From Betaproteobacteria bacterium GR16-43 (GTDB lineage Bacteria; Pseudomonadota; Gammaproteobacteria; Burkholderiales; Usitatibacteraceae), in NCBI GenBank assembly GCA_001953215.1, contig CP019169.1, positions 3,348,001 to 3,412,000 of the forward strand: a stretch of DNA of 64,000 nucleotides, in the 5' to 3' direction. This document shows positions 1 to 10,334 of the stretch, piece after piece. Position 1 is the stretch's first letter. The number at the start of each line of letters is the position of its first letter. Under the pieces are notes generated by a model. That model was not told where the DNA came from, searched no databases, and saw only the letters and a program-made list of their open reading frames with translations. Position numbers and translations under genes: made by a program.

Positions 1-1211
1 GACAGCGCGAAGATGATCGGGCGCTTGTTGTTCGCGGCCATCGTGCGAATCACTTCTTCGCTGAACGCGCCGGGCTGCGCGGCCACGCCGATGATCGCGG
101 TGGGCTTGAGGACCTTCACGGCCTCCGCGAGCGTCTTGACCTCGGCGTGCTCGTGCGCGAAGGGCACCTTCTCGCCGGCGACGTCGGCGCGGCCCTTGAC
201 GACGAGGCCCTTGGAGTCGACCAGCCAGCAGCGCTTGCGCGCCTCGGCTTCGGAGAGGCCGTCCTGCACCATCGCGAGCACGGCGAGCTTCGCGATGCCC
301 GTGGCGGCACTGCCCGCGCCCTGGAACACCAGCGTCTGCTGGGACATCTTCTGGCCCGTGACGCGAAGCGCGGTGAAGAGGCCTGCGAGCGAAACGGCGG
401 CCGTGCCCTGGATGTCGTCATTGAACGTGGGCAGGCGGTCGATGTACTTCTGCAGCACCTTGAACGCGCTGTGGTTCGCGAAGTCCTCGAACTGGATCAT
501 GAGGCCGGGGAAGACTTCCATCGCGGCGACGACGAATTCCTCGATGAAGGCGTAGTACTCGTCACCCGTGACGCGCTTCTGATGGAGACCAATGTAGAGC
601 GGGTCGTCGAGGAAAGCCTGGTTGTTCGTGCCGACATCCAGCACGACCGGCAGGCACTCGGACGGATGCACGCCGGCACAAGCGGTGTAGAGGGCCAGCT
701 TGCCGACCGGAATGCCCATGCCGCTGGCGCCGAGGTCGCCCAGGCCCAGGATGCGCTCGCCGTCCGTGACGACGATGATCGAGACCTTCTTCTCCGGCCA
801 GTTCTTCAGCACTTCCTTGACGCGGCCCTTGTCCTTGATGGTCACGTACAGCCCGCGCGGACGCTGGAAGATGTGGCCGAACTTCTGGCAGGCGAGGCCC
901 ACGGTGGGCGTGTAGACGATGGGCGTCATTTCGTCCGGATGGTCGACCAGGAGGCGGAAGAACAGGGTCTCGTTGCGGTCGTGGAGCGCGGAGAGGTTGA
1001 TGAACTTCTCGAGGTCGTCGGGCTTGCGGCGGAAACTGGCCAGCACGCGGTCGATCTGCTGCTCCTGGGTGCAGACGTACGGGGGCAAGAGGCCGCGGAT
1101 GCCGAGCGCGTCGCGCTCCGCGTCGGTGAAGGCCGTGCCCTTGTTCTTCTCGGGCGAACGCAGGAGGTCCATGCCCCGCAAGTTCGTGCTGGCGCCGTGC
1201 TTGTCAGTCAT
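1..1211 (-). CDS. maeA: NAD(P)-dependent malic enzyme (3' end cut by the window edge)
   Basis: Oxidative decarboxylation of malate to pyruvate in the cytosol. About 403 N-terminal residues are visible and the C-terminus runs off the left edge; the family is usually about 540-560 residues. Recognisable landmarks are YTPTVGLAC (catalytic Tyr), GASGMGIPVGKLALYTACAG (catalytic Lys region), FEDFANHSAF and FNDDIQGTA (divalent metal ligands), then FQGAGSAATGIA, the start of the dinucleotide-binding domain. The ATG is preceded by GGGAG at a normal distance. It is divergent from folE. The arrangement of the visible part matches the long SfcA/MaeA type rather than the MaeB-phosphotransacetylase fusion, but NAD versus NADP preference cannot be read from this. 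Confidence 0.93.
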   Translation of the reverse strand, partial: MTDKHGASTNLRGMDLLRSPEKNKGTAFTDAERDALGIRGLLPPYVCTQEQQIDRVLASFRRKPDDLEKFINLSALHDRNETLFFRLLVDHPDEMTPIVYTPTVGLACQKFGHIFQRPRGLYVTIKDKGRVKEVLKNWPEKKVSIIVVTDGERILGLGDLGASGMGIPVGKLALYTACAGVHPSECLPVVLDVGTNNQAFLDDPLYIGLHQKRVTGDEYYAFIEEFVVAAMEVFPGLMIQFEDFANHSAFKVLQKYIDRLPTFNDDIQGTAAVSLAGLFTALRVTGQKMSQQTLVFQGAGSAATGIAKLAVLAMVQDGLSEAEARKRCWLVDSKGLVVKGRADVAGEKVPFAHEHAEVKTLAEAVKVLKPTAIIGVAAQPGAFSEEVIRTMAANNKRPIIFAL

Positions 1212-1297
1212 TTTTATTGCTCCCTGATGGAAACGGATGGGGTCGGCCACCATTCTAATCGACTATGATTCCGCCAACCTTTCCGGGAGGGCCCGCC

Positions 1298-1921
1298 ATG
1301 GCCAGGAAAACCGCACCAAAAGCGCCCACACGCCCGACCCGCACCCAGGCCGAGGAAGCCGTCCGCACGCTCATCCTGTGGGCCGGGGACGATCCGACGC
1401 GCGAAGGCCTGCTGGAAACCCCGTCCCGGGTGGCCCGTGCCTACGAGGAATTCTTCGCCGGCTACCTCCAGGACCCGCGCGAAATCCTCGCGAAGACCTT
1501 CACCGAGGTCGAGGGCTACGACGAGATGATCGTGATGAACGACATCCGCTTCGAAAGCCATTGCGAACACCACATGGTGCCGATCATCGGGAAGGCCCAC
1601 ATCGGGTATCTCCCGGACAAACGGGTCGTGGGCATCTCGAAGCTCGCGCGCCTGGTCGAGGTCTACGCGCGGCGGCTGCAGGTCCAGGAAAAAATGACGG
1701 TGCAGATCGCCGATACGCTGCAGGAGATCCTGCATCCGAAGGGTGTGGCCGTCGTGATCGAGGCCGCGCACCAATGCATGACCACGCGCGGTGTCCACAA
1801 ACCCGGTGTGGGATTGGTCACCAGCCGGATGGTGGGCGCGTTCCGGGACGATGCGTCAACGCGCCGTGAATTCCTCGCGGTGATCGGGCGGACGGGGGCG
1901 GGCGGGTTTTCGAATACCTGA
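1298..1921 (+). CDS. folE: GTP cyclohydrolase I
   Basis: Converts GTP to 7,8-dihydroneopterin triphosphate, the first step of tetrahydrofolate (and queuosine) synthesis. The 207-residue protein carries the zinc-site segment [20 protein letters not shown] and the second cysteine in [10 protein letters not shown], so the Cys-His-Cys zinc triad is intact. I chose the ATG at 1298 because GGGAGG lies just upstream; an in-frame ATG at 1265 would add 11 residues but has no ribosome binding site. Length is close to the usual 190-220. It is a single gene, divergent from malic enzyme and convergent with the PsiF-like gene. Confidence 0.96.
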   Translation: MARKTAPKAPTRPTRTQAEEAVRTLILWAGDDPTREGLLETPSRVARAYEEFFAGYLQDPREILAKTFTEVEGYDEMIVMNDIRFESHCEHHMVPIIGKAHIGYLPDKRVVGISKLARLVEVYARRLQVQEKMTVQIADTLQEILHPKGVAVVIEAAHQCMTTRGVHKPGVGLVTSRMVGAFRDDASTRREFLAVIGRTGAGGFSNT

Positions 1922-1936
1922 GCGCCGTCACGCCCT

Positions 1937-1966
1937 GGGCCGGGCGTGCCACTGCCCGCCCGGCCC
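1937..1966. terminator. GC-rich hairpin between convergent folE and the PsiF-like gene
   Basis: A 10-bp perfect stem (GGGCCGGGCG with CGCCCGGCCC) around a 10-nt loop sits between two convergent stop codons. It has no T tract on either side, so it could block readthrough or protect 3' ends of both transcripts, but it is not a textbook intrinsic terminator. Confidence 0.4.
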
Positions 1967-1978
1967 GAGCGGCACGCG

Positions 1979-2254
1979 TCAGCCTTTCAAGCACGTGCTC
2001 ATGTAGCTGCGACGCTCGTCGCCGTGCAGGTCTTTCACGCGCGCGGTGGCGTTGCAGTACTTCATCTTGTCCTGCTGCGTGTGCGGCTTCGGGCACTCGG
2101 CGATGGCTTTGTCGCGCTGTTCGCCCTCGAGCGAGCCCGCGTCGGCGATGCAGTGCGACTCCGGCCCGGCGTGGGTCTTGTCGGCGGCATGGGCGGGGGC
2201 GATGAACGCGAGCGCGGCGGCGGCTGCGGCGATAAGGATCAGGTTGGGTCTCAT
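1979..2254 (-). CDS. PsiF-repeat family small periplasmic protein
   Basis: A 91-residue secreted protein. The first 23 residues form a signal peptide (alanine-rich core, AHAA cleavage site). The mature part has paired cysteines and short repeats of the PsiF type (SHCIADAG, GEQRDKAIAEC, QDKMKYCNATARVKDLHGDE, RRSYMSTCLKG). PsiF in E. coli is phosphate-starvation inducible and of unknown function; the assignment here rests on the cysteine/lysine pattern. No Pho box was identified upstream. The gene is convergent with folE. Confidence 0.8.
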   Translation of the reverse strand: MRPNLILIAAAAAALAFIAPAHAADKTHAGPESHCIADAGSLEGEQRDKAIAECPKPHTQQDKMKYCNATARVKDLHGDERRSYMSTCLKG

Positions 2255-2373
2255 GGGGTTCCCTGGTGTGGTTGGTCGAGGCGACATTCCACACGGACCG
2301 CTTCCTGGCGACCACTCAGAATCTCGAACGCCTGCGAACGATTTTCGCGAAGGTGTGCGACACTTCCCGCGAT

Positions 2374-2460
2374 GCCTGGGTGGTGAAACTGGTAGCCACG
2401 CGAGACTTAAAATCTTGTGGCCGCAAGGCCGTGCCGGTTCGAGTCCGGCCCCAGGTACCA
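2374..2460 (+). tRNA. tRNA-Leu (anticodon UAA)
   Basis: 87 nt with a CCA end encoded in the DNA. Acceptor stem GCCTGGG pairs with CCCAGGT (terminal G-U as in E. coli tRNA-Leu). The anticodon stem CGAGA/TCTTG closes loop CTTAAAA, giving anticodon TAA. The long variable arm TGGCCGCAAGGCCG is typical of a class II tRNA, and the T arm is GCCGG-TTCGAGT-CCGGC. It stands alone between two minus-strand genes. Confidence 0.97.
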
Positions 2461-2466
2461 CCGGCG

Positions 2467-3411
2467 CTACGTCGCCTTGCAGATCCCTTCGAGCTTCTCG
2501 CGCGGCTTCTTCGGGTAGGTGTACTTGAGGCTTCGCGCTTCCATGAACAACTCGGTCAACGTGCCGCCCCATTTCGATGCGACATCGGGATCGAGCGCAT
2601 AGACGGGATCGGACTGTGCGTCCTCCAGCGTGGTGAGCTGGAATCCTTCCTTCCGAAGCAGCGCAACGAGATCCGGAAGGATCGTCGAGCTGAAAGCGCC
2701 GAGATGCAACAGCAGGACGTGCGAGATCTCGCGGCCAAACACCATGCGTGCCGTCTCGCGTCCTGACTTCAAATACGCCGTGGCCATCTCGAGGTAGCTC
2801 TCACGCAGCCACGCCATGGCTTCCTTGTCGCCACGATCGAGGCAACGCGCGTAGGCCGTGTTCCAGAGGTAGTCCTCGTAGTCGAGCGTGGTCTGCGCGA
2901 TGCGATAGCCGCGTTGCGCAAGGAAAGCCCGCACCGCGCGGCGCTTGTCGAGCGTCTCGCCTTCGCGAAGGAACGGGTAACGAAACCAGCGCCAGCTATC
3001 CGAGACGGTCCCGTCGCGTGTGGACAGGAGCTCCAACGCAGGCTCGTTCTGCACGATATCGCGCGTGTAGTCTTCCGCGCTGTTCTTGTGGAGGTCCATG
3101 TGCGAGTACGCGTGATTGCCAACGGGGTGCCCCGCGTCGACCCAGAGGCGCAGCGCGAGCGCGCCATCGGGAGAGCCTTCGAGCTTGCGCGCGTTCACGA
3201 AGCCATACGAAGGCGGCACGTCGAGGCGCTTCAGCACCGCAAGCGTTTCGCGCGTGATGGCCGAGCGCGTCGTGCCGGCGGGCAGGGCGCCGTTCAGGGG
3301 GAGGTCGTCGAAGGTGAGCGCGACCTTCTCCGCGGCAGCGGTGCCCGCTGCGAAGAGGCACGCGGCCAGCACCCCTTGGACGAGATGCCGGGCGCGCGAC
3401 TGGCCGGCCAC
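2467..3411 (-). CDS. Polysaccharide deacetylase (NodB homology) family protein, exported
   Basis: 314 residues. An N-terminal signal peptide (core GVLAACLFAAGTAAA) is followed directly by the NodB motif 1 LTFDD, then motif 2 GHPVGNHAYSHMDLH (metal-binding histidines) and RYPFLREGE as motif 3. Family members are metal-dependent hydrolases that remove N- or O-acetyl groups from peptidoglycan, chitin-like or other polysaccharides; the substrate here is unknown. The GTG start overlaps the TAG stop of the upstream aminotransferase (TAGTG), implying translational coupling. A later GTG inside the signal peptide is possible but would truncate its charged end. Confidence 0.82.
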   Translation of the reverse strand: MAGQSRARHLVQGVLAACLFAAGTAAAEKVALTFDDLPLNGALPAGTTRSAITRETLAVLKRLDVPPSYGFVNARKLEGSPDGALALRLWVDAGHPVGNHAYSHMDLHKNSAEDYTRDIVQNEPALELLSTRDGTVSDSWRWFRYPFLREGETLDKRRAVRAFLAQRGYRIAQTTLDYEDYLWNTAYARCLDRGDKEAMAWLRESYLEMATAYLKSGRETARMVFGREISHVLLLHLGAFSSTILPDLVALLRKEGFQLTTLEDAQSDPVYALDPDVASKWGGTLTELFMEARSLKYTYPKKPREKLEGICKAT

Positions 3412-4628
3412 TACGCGATCGCGCGCGCCGGCGCCATCGAATGTCCCATCCGTTCGACGGCCTTCTTGAGGTTTTCCATCGACGTGGCGAACGAGATGCG
3501 CAGGTAGCCTTCCATGCCGAACGCCGAGCCCGGCACCGCGGCCACGGCCTTCTCCTGCTCCATCAGGTACTCGCACAGCGACGCATCCGTCGGCGCCTTC
3601 AGCTTGCCGTCGGCGTGCAGGCGCGCGATGGCCTCGCGGCAATCGGGGAACACGTAGAACGCGCCCTGCGGCTTCATGCATTTCACGCCAGGGATCGCGT
3701 TCAGGCCTTCGGCGACGAACTTGCCGCGTTCCTTGAACGCCGTGACCATCGTGTCGATGAAGGACTGTTCGCCGTTCAGCGCCGCCTCGGCCGCGTACTG
3801 CGAGATGGAGGAGGGGTTCGACGTGGAGTGCGACTGCACGTTTTCCATCGCCTGGATCAGCTCCTCGGGCCCGCCGCAGTAGCCGATGCGCCAGCCGGTC
3901 ATCGAGTAGGCCTTCGAGACGCCGTTCAGCACGACCGTGCGCGAAAAGAGATCCGGGCACGCGTTGAGGATGTTCACGAACTTCGAGCCGTCCAGCAGGA
4001 TGTGCTCGTACATGTCGTCCGTGGCGATCACGATGCGCGGGTGCTTGCGCAGCACCGCTCCGATGGCCTCGAGGTCCTTCAGGCCGTAGATCGCGCCGCT
4101 CGGGTTCGACGGGCTGTTGAGGAAGATCATCCGCGTCTTTGGCGTGATCGCGCGTTCCAGTTGCGCCGCCGTGATGCGGAAGCCCTGCTCGAGGCCCGCG
4201 GAGACGATCACCGGCGTGGCGCCGGCCATCATCGCCATGTCCGGGTACGAGACCCAGTACGGCGCGGGGATGATCACTTCGTCGCCGTCGTCCAGCAAGG
4301 CCATGCAGAGGTTGAAGCAGCTCTGCTTGCCGCCGCACGAGACGAGGATCTGCTTCTCGGTGTACTCGAGGCCGTTGTCGCGCTTGTACTTCGCGATGAT
4401 TGCCTTCTTCAAGGAAGGCGTGCCGCCCGCGGCCGTATATTTGGTGAGGCCCTTGTTCATGGCGGCGATGGCCGCGTCCTTGATGAACTGGGGCGTGTCG
4501 AAGTCGGGCTCGCCGGCGCCGAGGCCGATGATGTCCTTGCCTTCGGACTTCAGGCGGGCGGCTTTGGCGGTGATGGCGAGCGTGGGGGAGGCCTTGATGG
4601 CCTTCAGGCGCTGGGCGACGAACGACAT
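3411..4628 (-). CDS. aspC: Pyridoxal-phosphate-dependent aspartate aminotransferase (class I, type Ib)
   Basis: 405 residues, fold type I. Transfers the amino group between aspartate and 2-oxoglutarate; type Ib enzymes may also accept prephenate. Visible elements: GLGAGEPDFDTP near the N-terminus, the substrate/PLP segment NSPSNPSGA (Asn), DDMYEH (Asp), and the PLP lysine in NGVSKAYSMTGWRIGY. The terminal arginine is in GYLRISFATS. Full length. First gene of a two-gene unit with the deacetylase, which starts on its stop codon. Confidence 0.92.
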   Translation of the reverse strand: MSFVAQRLKAIKASPTLAITAKAARLKSEGKDIIGLGAGEPDFDTPQFIKDAAIAAMNKGLTKYTAAGGTPSLKKAIIAKYKRDNGLEYTEKQILVSCGGKQSCFNLCMALLDDGDEVIIPAPYWVSYPDMAMMAGATPVIVSAGLEQGFRITAAQLERAITPKTRMIFLNSPSNPSGAIYGLKDLEAIGAVLRKHPRIVIATDDMYEHILLDGSKFVNILNACPDLFSRTVVLNGVSKAYSMTGWRIGYCGGPEELIQAMENVQSHSTSNPSSISQYAAEAALNGEQSFIDTMVTAFKERGKFVAEGLNAIPGVKCMKPQGAFYVFPDCREAIARLHADGKLKAPTDASLCEYLMEQEKAVAAVPGSAFGMEGYLRISFATSMENLKKAVERMGHSMAPARAIA

Positions 4629-4697
4629 GCGTTTCTCCGGGGCGGGGGGACTTTTTCGAACCTATTTTAACTCGGTTCGCGCCCGCGCCGAATTGAC

Positions 4698-7157
4698 CTA
4701 CACCAAGGGCAGCGAGAACGTGAAAGTGGCGCCGCCGCCCGCCTGGGATTCGGCGCGGATTTCTCCGCCGTGGCGCTGCACGATGCGCCGGGCCGTGGCG
4801 AGTCCGATGCCCGAGCCTTCGAACTGGTTCTCGCTGTGCAGCCGCGAGAAGGGCCGGAAGAGCGTCGAGGCCCCGGCCGGATCGAAGCCCGCCCCGTTGT
4901 CGCGCACGAAGAATTCCTGCAGCCCGAGCACGGATTCGCCGCGCCGCAATTCGATGACCGGCTGGGTCTGGTGGCGCGTGTACTTCCACGCATTGCCCAG
5001 CAGGTTTTCCAGCATCGCCTGGATCAGGCCGCGGTCGCCCTCCGCGGTGAGGCCCGGCTCGATGCGCCAGTCGACTTTGCGCTCGGGGTCTTCCGACTGC
5101 AGGGCGTTGGCCACGCGCTGCGCGATCGCCGAGATGTCGAGGGCCTCGCGGCGGATCTGGGCGCGTGCCACGCGCGAGAGCTTGAGGAGGTCGGCGATCA
5201 GTTCGGCCATGCGCTCCGTGGAGGCGCGGATGCGCTCGAGGCTGCGGCGCTCGGCTTCGTCGAGGCGTTCGCCCAGGCTTTCGCGCAGCAGCGAAGCGAA
5301 GCCGTGGATGGCGCGCAGGGGCGCGTTCAGGTCATGCGCCACCGAGTATGAGAAGGCATCGAGCTCCTGGACGGCCGCGCGCAACTCCGCGGTGCGCTCG
5401 GAGACGCGGCGCTCGAGGTCCGCGTTCAAGCGTTCCAGGGCGAGCTTGGCTTCGTATTCGCCCGTCACGTCCTGCATCACGCCGGAATACTGCTGGCCGC
5501 TGTCTTCGGGCGGGCGCGTGAAGGCGAGGCGTACCCAGCGACGCGCGCCCGACGTGGAGATGGCCTGGTAGATCTCCGGCTGGTTGTCGAGGCGTGCGCG
5601 CGCCGCGACGAGGCGGTCTTCCGGCTGCAGGTCGGCCAGGCGCCGGGCTTCGTCGATGGTCATCGGACCGCGCGCCGGCAGGTCCATGATCTCGAAGATC
5701 GACCGCGACCAGCGCACCAGCCCGGTCTCGAGGTCGGTCACGAAGTGGCCCACCTTCGCGATGCGCTCCGTGTGCTCGTGCAGGACGAGCTGGTCCTGGA
5801 GGCGACGGTTGGCCTCGTCCAGTTCGCGCTTGCTGGCTTCCAGGGCCGCGTAGGTGAGGTTTTCCGCGGTGACGTCGCGCAGCGTGGAGAGCACGTGCGT
5901 CTCGCCGCCGATGTCGACCAGCGCGGCGGTGAGGCGGCAGTCCATGATCCGGCCGCTCGTGCGGTGGCGCGCACGGATCGGCACGTTCACGACCGGGCGC
6001 CCCTCGGCGAGGCCGTCGATCAGGCTGTCGCGGTATTCGGCATCGAGGATCATTCCCAGCTCGCGGCGCGTCCGTCCGACCGCTTCGTCGCGCGAGATGC
6101 CGCTCATGCGCTCGAAACCCTCGTTCACGTCGACGAAGACGTTGTCCTTCATGCGCGCGATCACGATGGAGTCGGCGCTCAGGCGGAAGGCCGTGGCGAA
6201 CTTGTCCTCGCTCGCGCGCAACGCTTCCTCCACGGCCTTGAAGCGCGTGATGTCGGTGGCCTGCGTGATGGTGCGGGCTTCGCCATCGAGGTCGATGGAG
6301 CGCCAGGCGAGGAGCACGTTGCGCCTTTCGCCACCGGGACGGACCCAGACCGCCTCGAAGTCGTGCAGCTGGCCCTCGCGCTTGAAGATCTCGAAGGCGC
6401 GGTTGCGTTCGCCCAGGTCGACCCAGTAGCCCAGCTCGAGCGCGCTGCGGCCGACGATCTCCTCGCGCGTGCGGCCGATCAGCGCGCAGAACGCGTCGTT
6501 GCAGTCGACGATCTCGCGCGTTTCCGGCACCACGATGGCGTTCCCGGTGCCGCCCGACCGGAACAGCAGCTCGAAGCGCCGCCGCAGGCTGTCCACGCGT
6601 TCGACCCGCGATCGCATGCTTTTCCAGGCGAATTGCCCGATGACGCCGCCGATCAGCACCAGCGTCGAGATGACCAGGAAGGTGTAGAAGGGCGGCGTGG
6701 GGCTCAACCGGAGGAAACCCCATCCGATCGATTCGGCGTGGGCCATGAATCCCAGCCAGGCGATGGTCGCGATGACCAGCGCCACGATGGTGCGCGTCGA
6801 GGAGATCCAGCCCGCGATCATCACGATGATGAGGAAGACACCGGCCGGGCCGGGCGCGCGGATGCCGGCGCCGAAGGCCATCACGGCCGCCGCCGTAAGC
6901 CAGGAGCCGTAGAGGAGCGTGAGGCCGGCCGCGCGGTGGTGGCCGAGGTGCATGAGGAGCATCACCAGGGAGCCGACTACGAGGTAGGGCGTGGAGCTCA
7001 CGGCGCGCAGGGGCTGTTCCGCCGCGAGGGCCAGGCCGATCCCGATCAGCCCACCCACGACGACGAGCCCGCCCATCACGCGAACGAACGCGGCCTGGAA
7101 TCGGTCGTAGAGGGGTTCGCCGTCCGCAGGCGAGGATCGTGGGGTGGGGCTCTGCAT
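4698..7157 (-). CDS. Membrane-anchored multi-PAS sensor histidine kinase (orphan)
   Basis: 819 residues. Roughly residues 20-190 contain about six hydrophobic segments; two to three PAS/PAC modules follow (about 200-320, 325-450, 470-570), then a short coiled coil. The HisKA domain has its H box in [18 protein letters not shown] (His near residue 606). The HATPase domain has N box [14 protein letters not shown]1 [10 protein letters not shown] and G2 GSGIGLATA. It is therefore a catalytically complete histidine kinase that senses through PAS domains. No response regulator gene is adjacent, so its partner is elsewhere. The ligand is unknown. Confidence 0.92.
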   Translation of the reverse strand: MQSPTPRSSPADGEPLYDRFQAAFVRVMGGLVVVGGLIGIGLALAAEQPLRAVSSTPYLVVGSLVMLLMHLGHHRAAGLTLLYGSWLTAAAVMAFGAGIRAPGPAGVFLIIVMIAGWISSTRTIVALVIATIAWLGFMAHAESIGWGFLRLSPTPPFYTFLVISTLVLIGGVIGQFAWKSMRSRVERVDSLRRRFELLFRSGGTGNAIVVPETREIVDCNDAFCALIGRTREEIVGRSALELGYWVDLGERNRAFEIFKREGQLHDFEAVWVRPGGERRNVLLAWRSIDLDGEARTITQATDITRFKAVEEALRASEDKFATAFRLSADSIVIARMKDNVFVDVNEGFERMSGISRDEAVGRTRRELGMILDAEYRDSLIDGLAEGRPVVNVPIRARHRTSGRIMDCRLTAALVDIGGETHVLSTLRDVTAENLTYAALEASKRELDEANRRLQDQLVLHEHTERIAKVGHFVTDLETGLVRWSRSIFEIMDLPARGPMTIDEARRLADLQPEDRLVAARARLDNQPEIYQAISTSGARRWVRLAFTRPPEDSGQQYSGVMQDVTGEYEAKLALERLNADLERRVSERTAELRAAVQELDAFSYSVAHDLNAPLRAIHGFASLLRESLGERLDEAERRSLERIRASTERMAELIADLLKLSRVARAQIRREALDISAIAQRVANALQSEDPERKVDWRIEPGLTAEGDRGLIQAMLENLLGNAWKYTRHQTQPVIELRRGESVLGLQEFFVRDNGAGFDPAGASTLFRPFSRLHSENQFEGSGIGLATARRIVQRHGGEIRAESQAGGGATFTFSLPLV

Positions 7158-7261
7158 CCCGGGTCTTTGCGAGGCGATTTAACGGAGATTACCGCGTCCG
7201 CCGCCTCGCGTTTCGCGCGAGTTTGCGCCTAAAATTGCTTCTTTTCCCGCTTTCACCCCCC

Positions 7262-9292
7262 ATGGAAGTCGTCACGTATCCCGGAAGCCCCTTCCGGTTG
7301 CACTCGCCTTTTGCCCCCGCCGGGGACCAGCCGCAGGCCATCGAGAAACTGACCGAAGGCCTGAACGACGGCCTGGCCTACCAGACCCTGCTGGGCGTCA
7401 CCGGTTCGGGCAAGACCTTCACGATGGCCAATGTCATCGCACGCACCGGCCGTCCGGCGCTGGTGATCGCGCCCAACAAGACGCTGGCGGCACAGCTCTA
7501 TTCCGAGTTCCGCGAATTCTTCCCGGAGAATTCGGTCGAGTACTTCGTCTCGTACTACGACTACTACCAGCCCGAGGCGTACGTGCCCTCGCGCGATCTC
7601 TACATCGAGAAGGATTCCTCGATCAACGAGCACATCGAGCAGCTGCGCCTGTCGGCCACCAAGAGCCTGCTCGAGAAGAACGACGTGGTGATCGTGGCCA
7701 CGGTGTCGTGCATCTACGGCATCGGCGACCCGGATGACTACCAGGACATGCGCCTGCTGATGCGCGAGAAGGACCCGATGCCGCAGCGCCAGCTGCTGGC
7801 GCGCCTCGCGGGTATGCAGTACGCGAGGAACGACATCGACTTCCGCCGCGGGACGTTCCGGGTGCGGGGTGACACCATCGACGTCTTCCCGGCGGAGCAC
7901 GGCGAGACGGCGCTGCGCGTCTCGCTCGACGGGGATGCGGTCGAATCCCTCACGCTCTTCGACCCGCTCACCGGCGAGCTGCTGCACAAGATTCCGCGAT
8001 TCACGCTCTACGCCAAGAGCCACTACGTGACGCCGCGCGACACCGTTCTGCGCGCGATCGAGACCATCAAGGCCGAGCTGCGCGAGCGGCTCGACCAGTT
8101 CCAGCAGGAGGGCAAGCTGCTCGAGCTGCAGCGCCTGCAGCAACGCACGCACTTCGACCTCGAGATGATGAACGAGCTCGGGTTCTGCAAGGGCATCGAG
8201 AACTACACGCGCCACCTCTCGGGCCGCGCACCCGGCGAGCCGCCGCCCACGCTGATCGACTACCTGCCGCACAACGCGCTGGTGGTCATCGACGAGAGCC
8301 ACGTGACGATCCCGCAGATCGGTGGCATGTTCAACGGCGACCGCGCCAGGAAGACCACGCTCGTGGAGTACGGCTTCCGCCTGCCTTCGGCGCTGGACAA
8401 CAGGCCGCTCAAGTTCGAGGAGTTCGAGCGCGCGGTGAAACAAGCCGTCTTCGTTTCCGCCACGCCCTCCGACTACGAGGCGAAGCATGCGGGCCAGGTG
8501 GTCGAGCAAGTGGTGCGTCCCACGGGGCTGGTGGATCCGCAGGTCGAGGTGCGGCCCGCTTCGTCGCAGGTGGACGACCTGCTCTCCGAGATCACCAAGC
8601 GCGTCATGGTGAACGAACGCGTTCTGGTGACCACGCTCACGAAGCGCATGGCCGAGGACCTCACCGACTACCTCTCCGAGCACAAGGTGAAGGTGCGGTA
8701 TCTCCATTCGGACGTGGATACGGTCGAGCGCGTGGAGATCATCCGCGACCTTCGGAAGGGCCTGTTCGACGTGCTTGTGGGCATCAACCTGTTGCGCGAA
8801 GGCCTCGACCTGCCTGAGGTTTCACTGGTCGCGATCCTCGATGCCGACAAGGAAGGCTTCCTGCGCTCGGGCCGCTCGCTGATCCAGACCATCGGGCGGG
8901 CGGCGCGGCACATCAACGGCCGTGCGATCCTCTACGCCGACCACGAGACCGATTCGATGCGCCTCGCGATCGGTGAAACCAACCGGCGGCGCGCCAAGCA
9001 GGAGGCCTTCAACCTCGCGAACGGAATCGAGCCGAAGAGCATCTCCAAGCGCATCAAGGACCTCATCGACGGCGTCTACAGCCCGGAGGAAGCCAAGGAC
9101 GCGCGGGCGATCGCGAAGGAAGACGCGAAGATGGAAGCGCTCGGCGAGAAGCAGCTCGACCAGCGCATCCGCAAGCTCGAGAAGGAAATGCTCGAGGCCG
9201 CGAGGAACCTCGAGTTCGAGCGTGCGGCGCAGATGCGCGATGAACTCAAGCGGCTGCGGGACCGGTTGATGGCGGTGGGTGGGGAGGGCTAG
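7262..9292 (+). CDS. uvrB: Excinuclease ABC subunit B
   Basis: 676 residues, the normal UvrB length. Damage-verification helicase of nucleotide excision repair. Landmarks: Walker A GVTGSGKT, beta-hairpin region [16 protein letters not shown] box, helicase motifs SATPSDYE and [22 protein letters not shown], and QTIGRAARH. The C-terminal UVR motif ([15 protein letters not shown]) binds UvrC. The ATG at 7262 matches the family N-terminus. A TAAAAT hexamer at 7230-7235 could be a -10 box, but no convincing -35 was seen, and no LexA-type CTGT-N8-ACAG box was found in 7158-7261. Confidence 0.98.
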   Translation: MEVVTYPGSPFRLHSPFAPAGDQPQAIEKLTEGLNDGLAYQTLLGVTGSGKTFTMANVIARTGRPALVIAPNKTLAAQLYSEFREFFPENSVEYFVSYYDYYQPEAYVPSRDLYIEKDSSINEHIEQLRLSATKSLLEKNDVVIVATVSCIYGIGDPDDYQDMRLLMREKDPMPQRQLLARLAGMQYARNDIDFRRGTFRVRGDTIDVFPAEHGETALRVSLDGDAVESLTLFDPLTGELLHKIPRFTLYAKSHYVTPRDTVLRAIETIKAELRERLDQFQQEGKLLELQRLQQRTHFDLEMMNELGFCKGIENYTRHLSGRAPGEPPPTLIDYLPHNALVVIDESHVTIPQIGGMFNGDRARKTTLVEYGFRLPSALDNRPLKFEEFERAVKQAVFVSATPSDYEAKHAGQVVEQVVRPTGLVDPQVEVRPASSQVDDLLSEITKRVMVNERVLVTTLTKRMAEDLTDYLSEHKVKVRYLHSDVDTVERVEIIRDLRKGLFDVLVGINLLREGLDLPEVSLVAILDADKEGFLRSGRSLIQTIGRAARHINGRAILYADHETDSMRLAIGETNRRRAKQEAFNLANGIEPKSISKRIKDLIDGVYSPEEAKDARAIAKEDAKMEALGEKQLDQRIRKLEKEMLEAARNLEFERAAQMRDELKRLRDRLMAVGGEG

Positions 9293-9293
9293 C

Positions 9294-9794
9294 GTGTCGA
9301 AAGGCCCTTCGATCCTCGTGGTCTGCACGGGGAACATCTGCCGCTCACCCACCGGCGAGGGCGTGCTGCGCGCGAAGGCGAAGGCGCGGGGAATGGATGT
9401 CGTCATCGCCTCGGCCGGCACGCACGACTACCACGTGGGTGACGCGCCCGATTCGCGCTCCATCCAGCACGCGCGCAAGCGCGGCTATGACTTGAGTGCG
9501 CAACGCGCGCAGCAGGTGGCGGCGGAGCATTTCCACGAGTTCGATTTCATCCTTGCGATGGATCGCTCGCACCTGCGCATCCTCAAGGCGCTCGCCCCGA
9601 AAGACGGCAAGGCCCACCTCGGCCTGTTCCTCGACTCGAGCGAGCAGTGGAAGGGCGAGGATGTCCCGGATCCGTACTACGGCGGGCCGGACGGTTTCGA
9701 GCACGTCCTGGACATGGTGGAGGAAGCGGCGGAGCACTGGCTCGACCGCGTGGCCGCGGAACTCGATCCTTCGGCTTTCCGGCTGCAGCGCTAG
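9294..9794 (+). CDS. Low-molecular-weight protein-tyrosine phosphatase family protein
   Basis: 166 residues. The P-loop VCTGNICRSP (CX5R, followed by S/P) lies at the N-terminus, and the general-acid loop DPYYGG near residue 125 gives the catalytic Asp with the Tyr pair of this family. Cytosolic; substrates in bacteria include tyrosine kinases of polysaccharide export and arginine phosphates, and which applies here is unknown. The GTG start lies one base after the uvrB stop, with GGGGAGGG upstream, so the gene is probably cotranscribed with uvrB. Confidence 0.9.
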   Translation: MSKGPSILVVCTGNICRSPTGEGVLRAKAKARGMDVVIASAGTHDYHVGDAPDSRSIQHARKRGYDLSAQRAQQVAAEHFHEFDFILAMDRSHLRILKALAPKDGKAHLGLFLDSSEQWKGEDVPDPYYGGPDGFEHVLDMVEEAAEHWLDRVAAELDPSAFRLQR

Positions 9795-9835
9795 ACTGCG
9801 AGGCAGCCGCTTCGGCTGGATGATGGGGAAACCAC

Positions 9836-10333
9836 ATGTCGATCCCGATGCTTCGCCTCGCTGGCATGTTCGTGTTCGCGGTCGCCGCGTTGCCCGGCCG
9901 CGCGGCAGACGAACGCGTCTGTATCGGCACCTACGGGTACTCGCGATACGAGCTTTGCAAAGGCTCGCCGGGAAACGTGAACTACGCGTTGTTCATCCAT
10001 CGGGGCCAGCTGACGCTGCGCGGGACGTTCCGTGTTTCGTCGGACCCTTTCGGACTGGATGCGCCTCTGCAGATACAGGCCACGGCCGCGCTGGAGCCCG
10101 GCTTTCCGATCACCTACACGTACCGGGGCATGGGGCAGTGCAGCGGGGAAGAGACCTTCACGACGGGTGTTGTCGAGCCGGCCCTGGAGGGCCGGTGGCC
10201 CGTCCTCTGGATTCCCGAGAAGTCGAGCGAGCCCGGCCGGCGCGCGATCAGGTTGATCGCGTCACGGTCCCGCGACACGGTGACGCTGAGCACTTCGGAT
10301 GGAGATTTCCACGCGACCTGCAAGTTGCAGTAG
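9836..10333 (+). CDS. Hypothetical secreted protein
   Basis: 165 residues, not recognised. A signal peptide covers about the first 23 residues (hydrophobic LAGMFVFAVAAL then PGRAAD). The mature domain is rich in short beta-like stretches and has four cysteines (CIGTYG, LCKGS, GQCSGEE and C-terminal ATCKLQ), suggesting disulphides in the periplasm or outside the cell. It follows the phosphatase gene by about 40 bases and is convergent with the isomerase gene, whose stop begins 2 bases after its own. Confidence 0.7.
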   Translation: MSIPMLRLAGMFVFAVAALPGRAADERVCIGTYGYSRYELCKGSPGNVNYALFIHRGQLTLRGTFRVSSDPFGLDAPLQIQATAALEPGFPITYTYRGMGQCSGEETFTTGVVEPALEGRWPVLWIPEKSSEPGRRAIRLIASRSRDTVTLSTSDGDFHATCKLQ

Positions 10334-10334
10334 G

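Noticed and set aside
7158-7261. LexA (SOS) box for uvrB
   Set aside because: No CTGT-N8-ACAG or close variant was found in the intergenic sequence.
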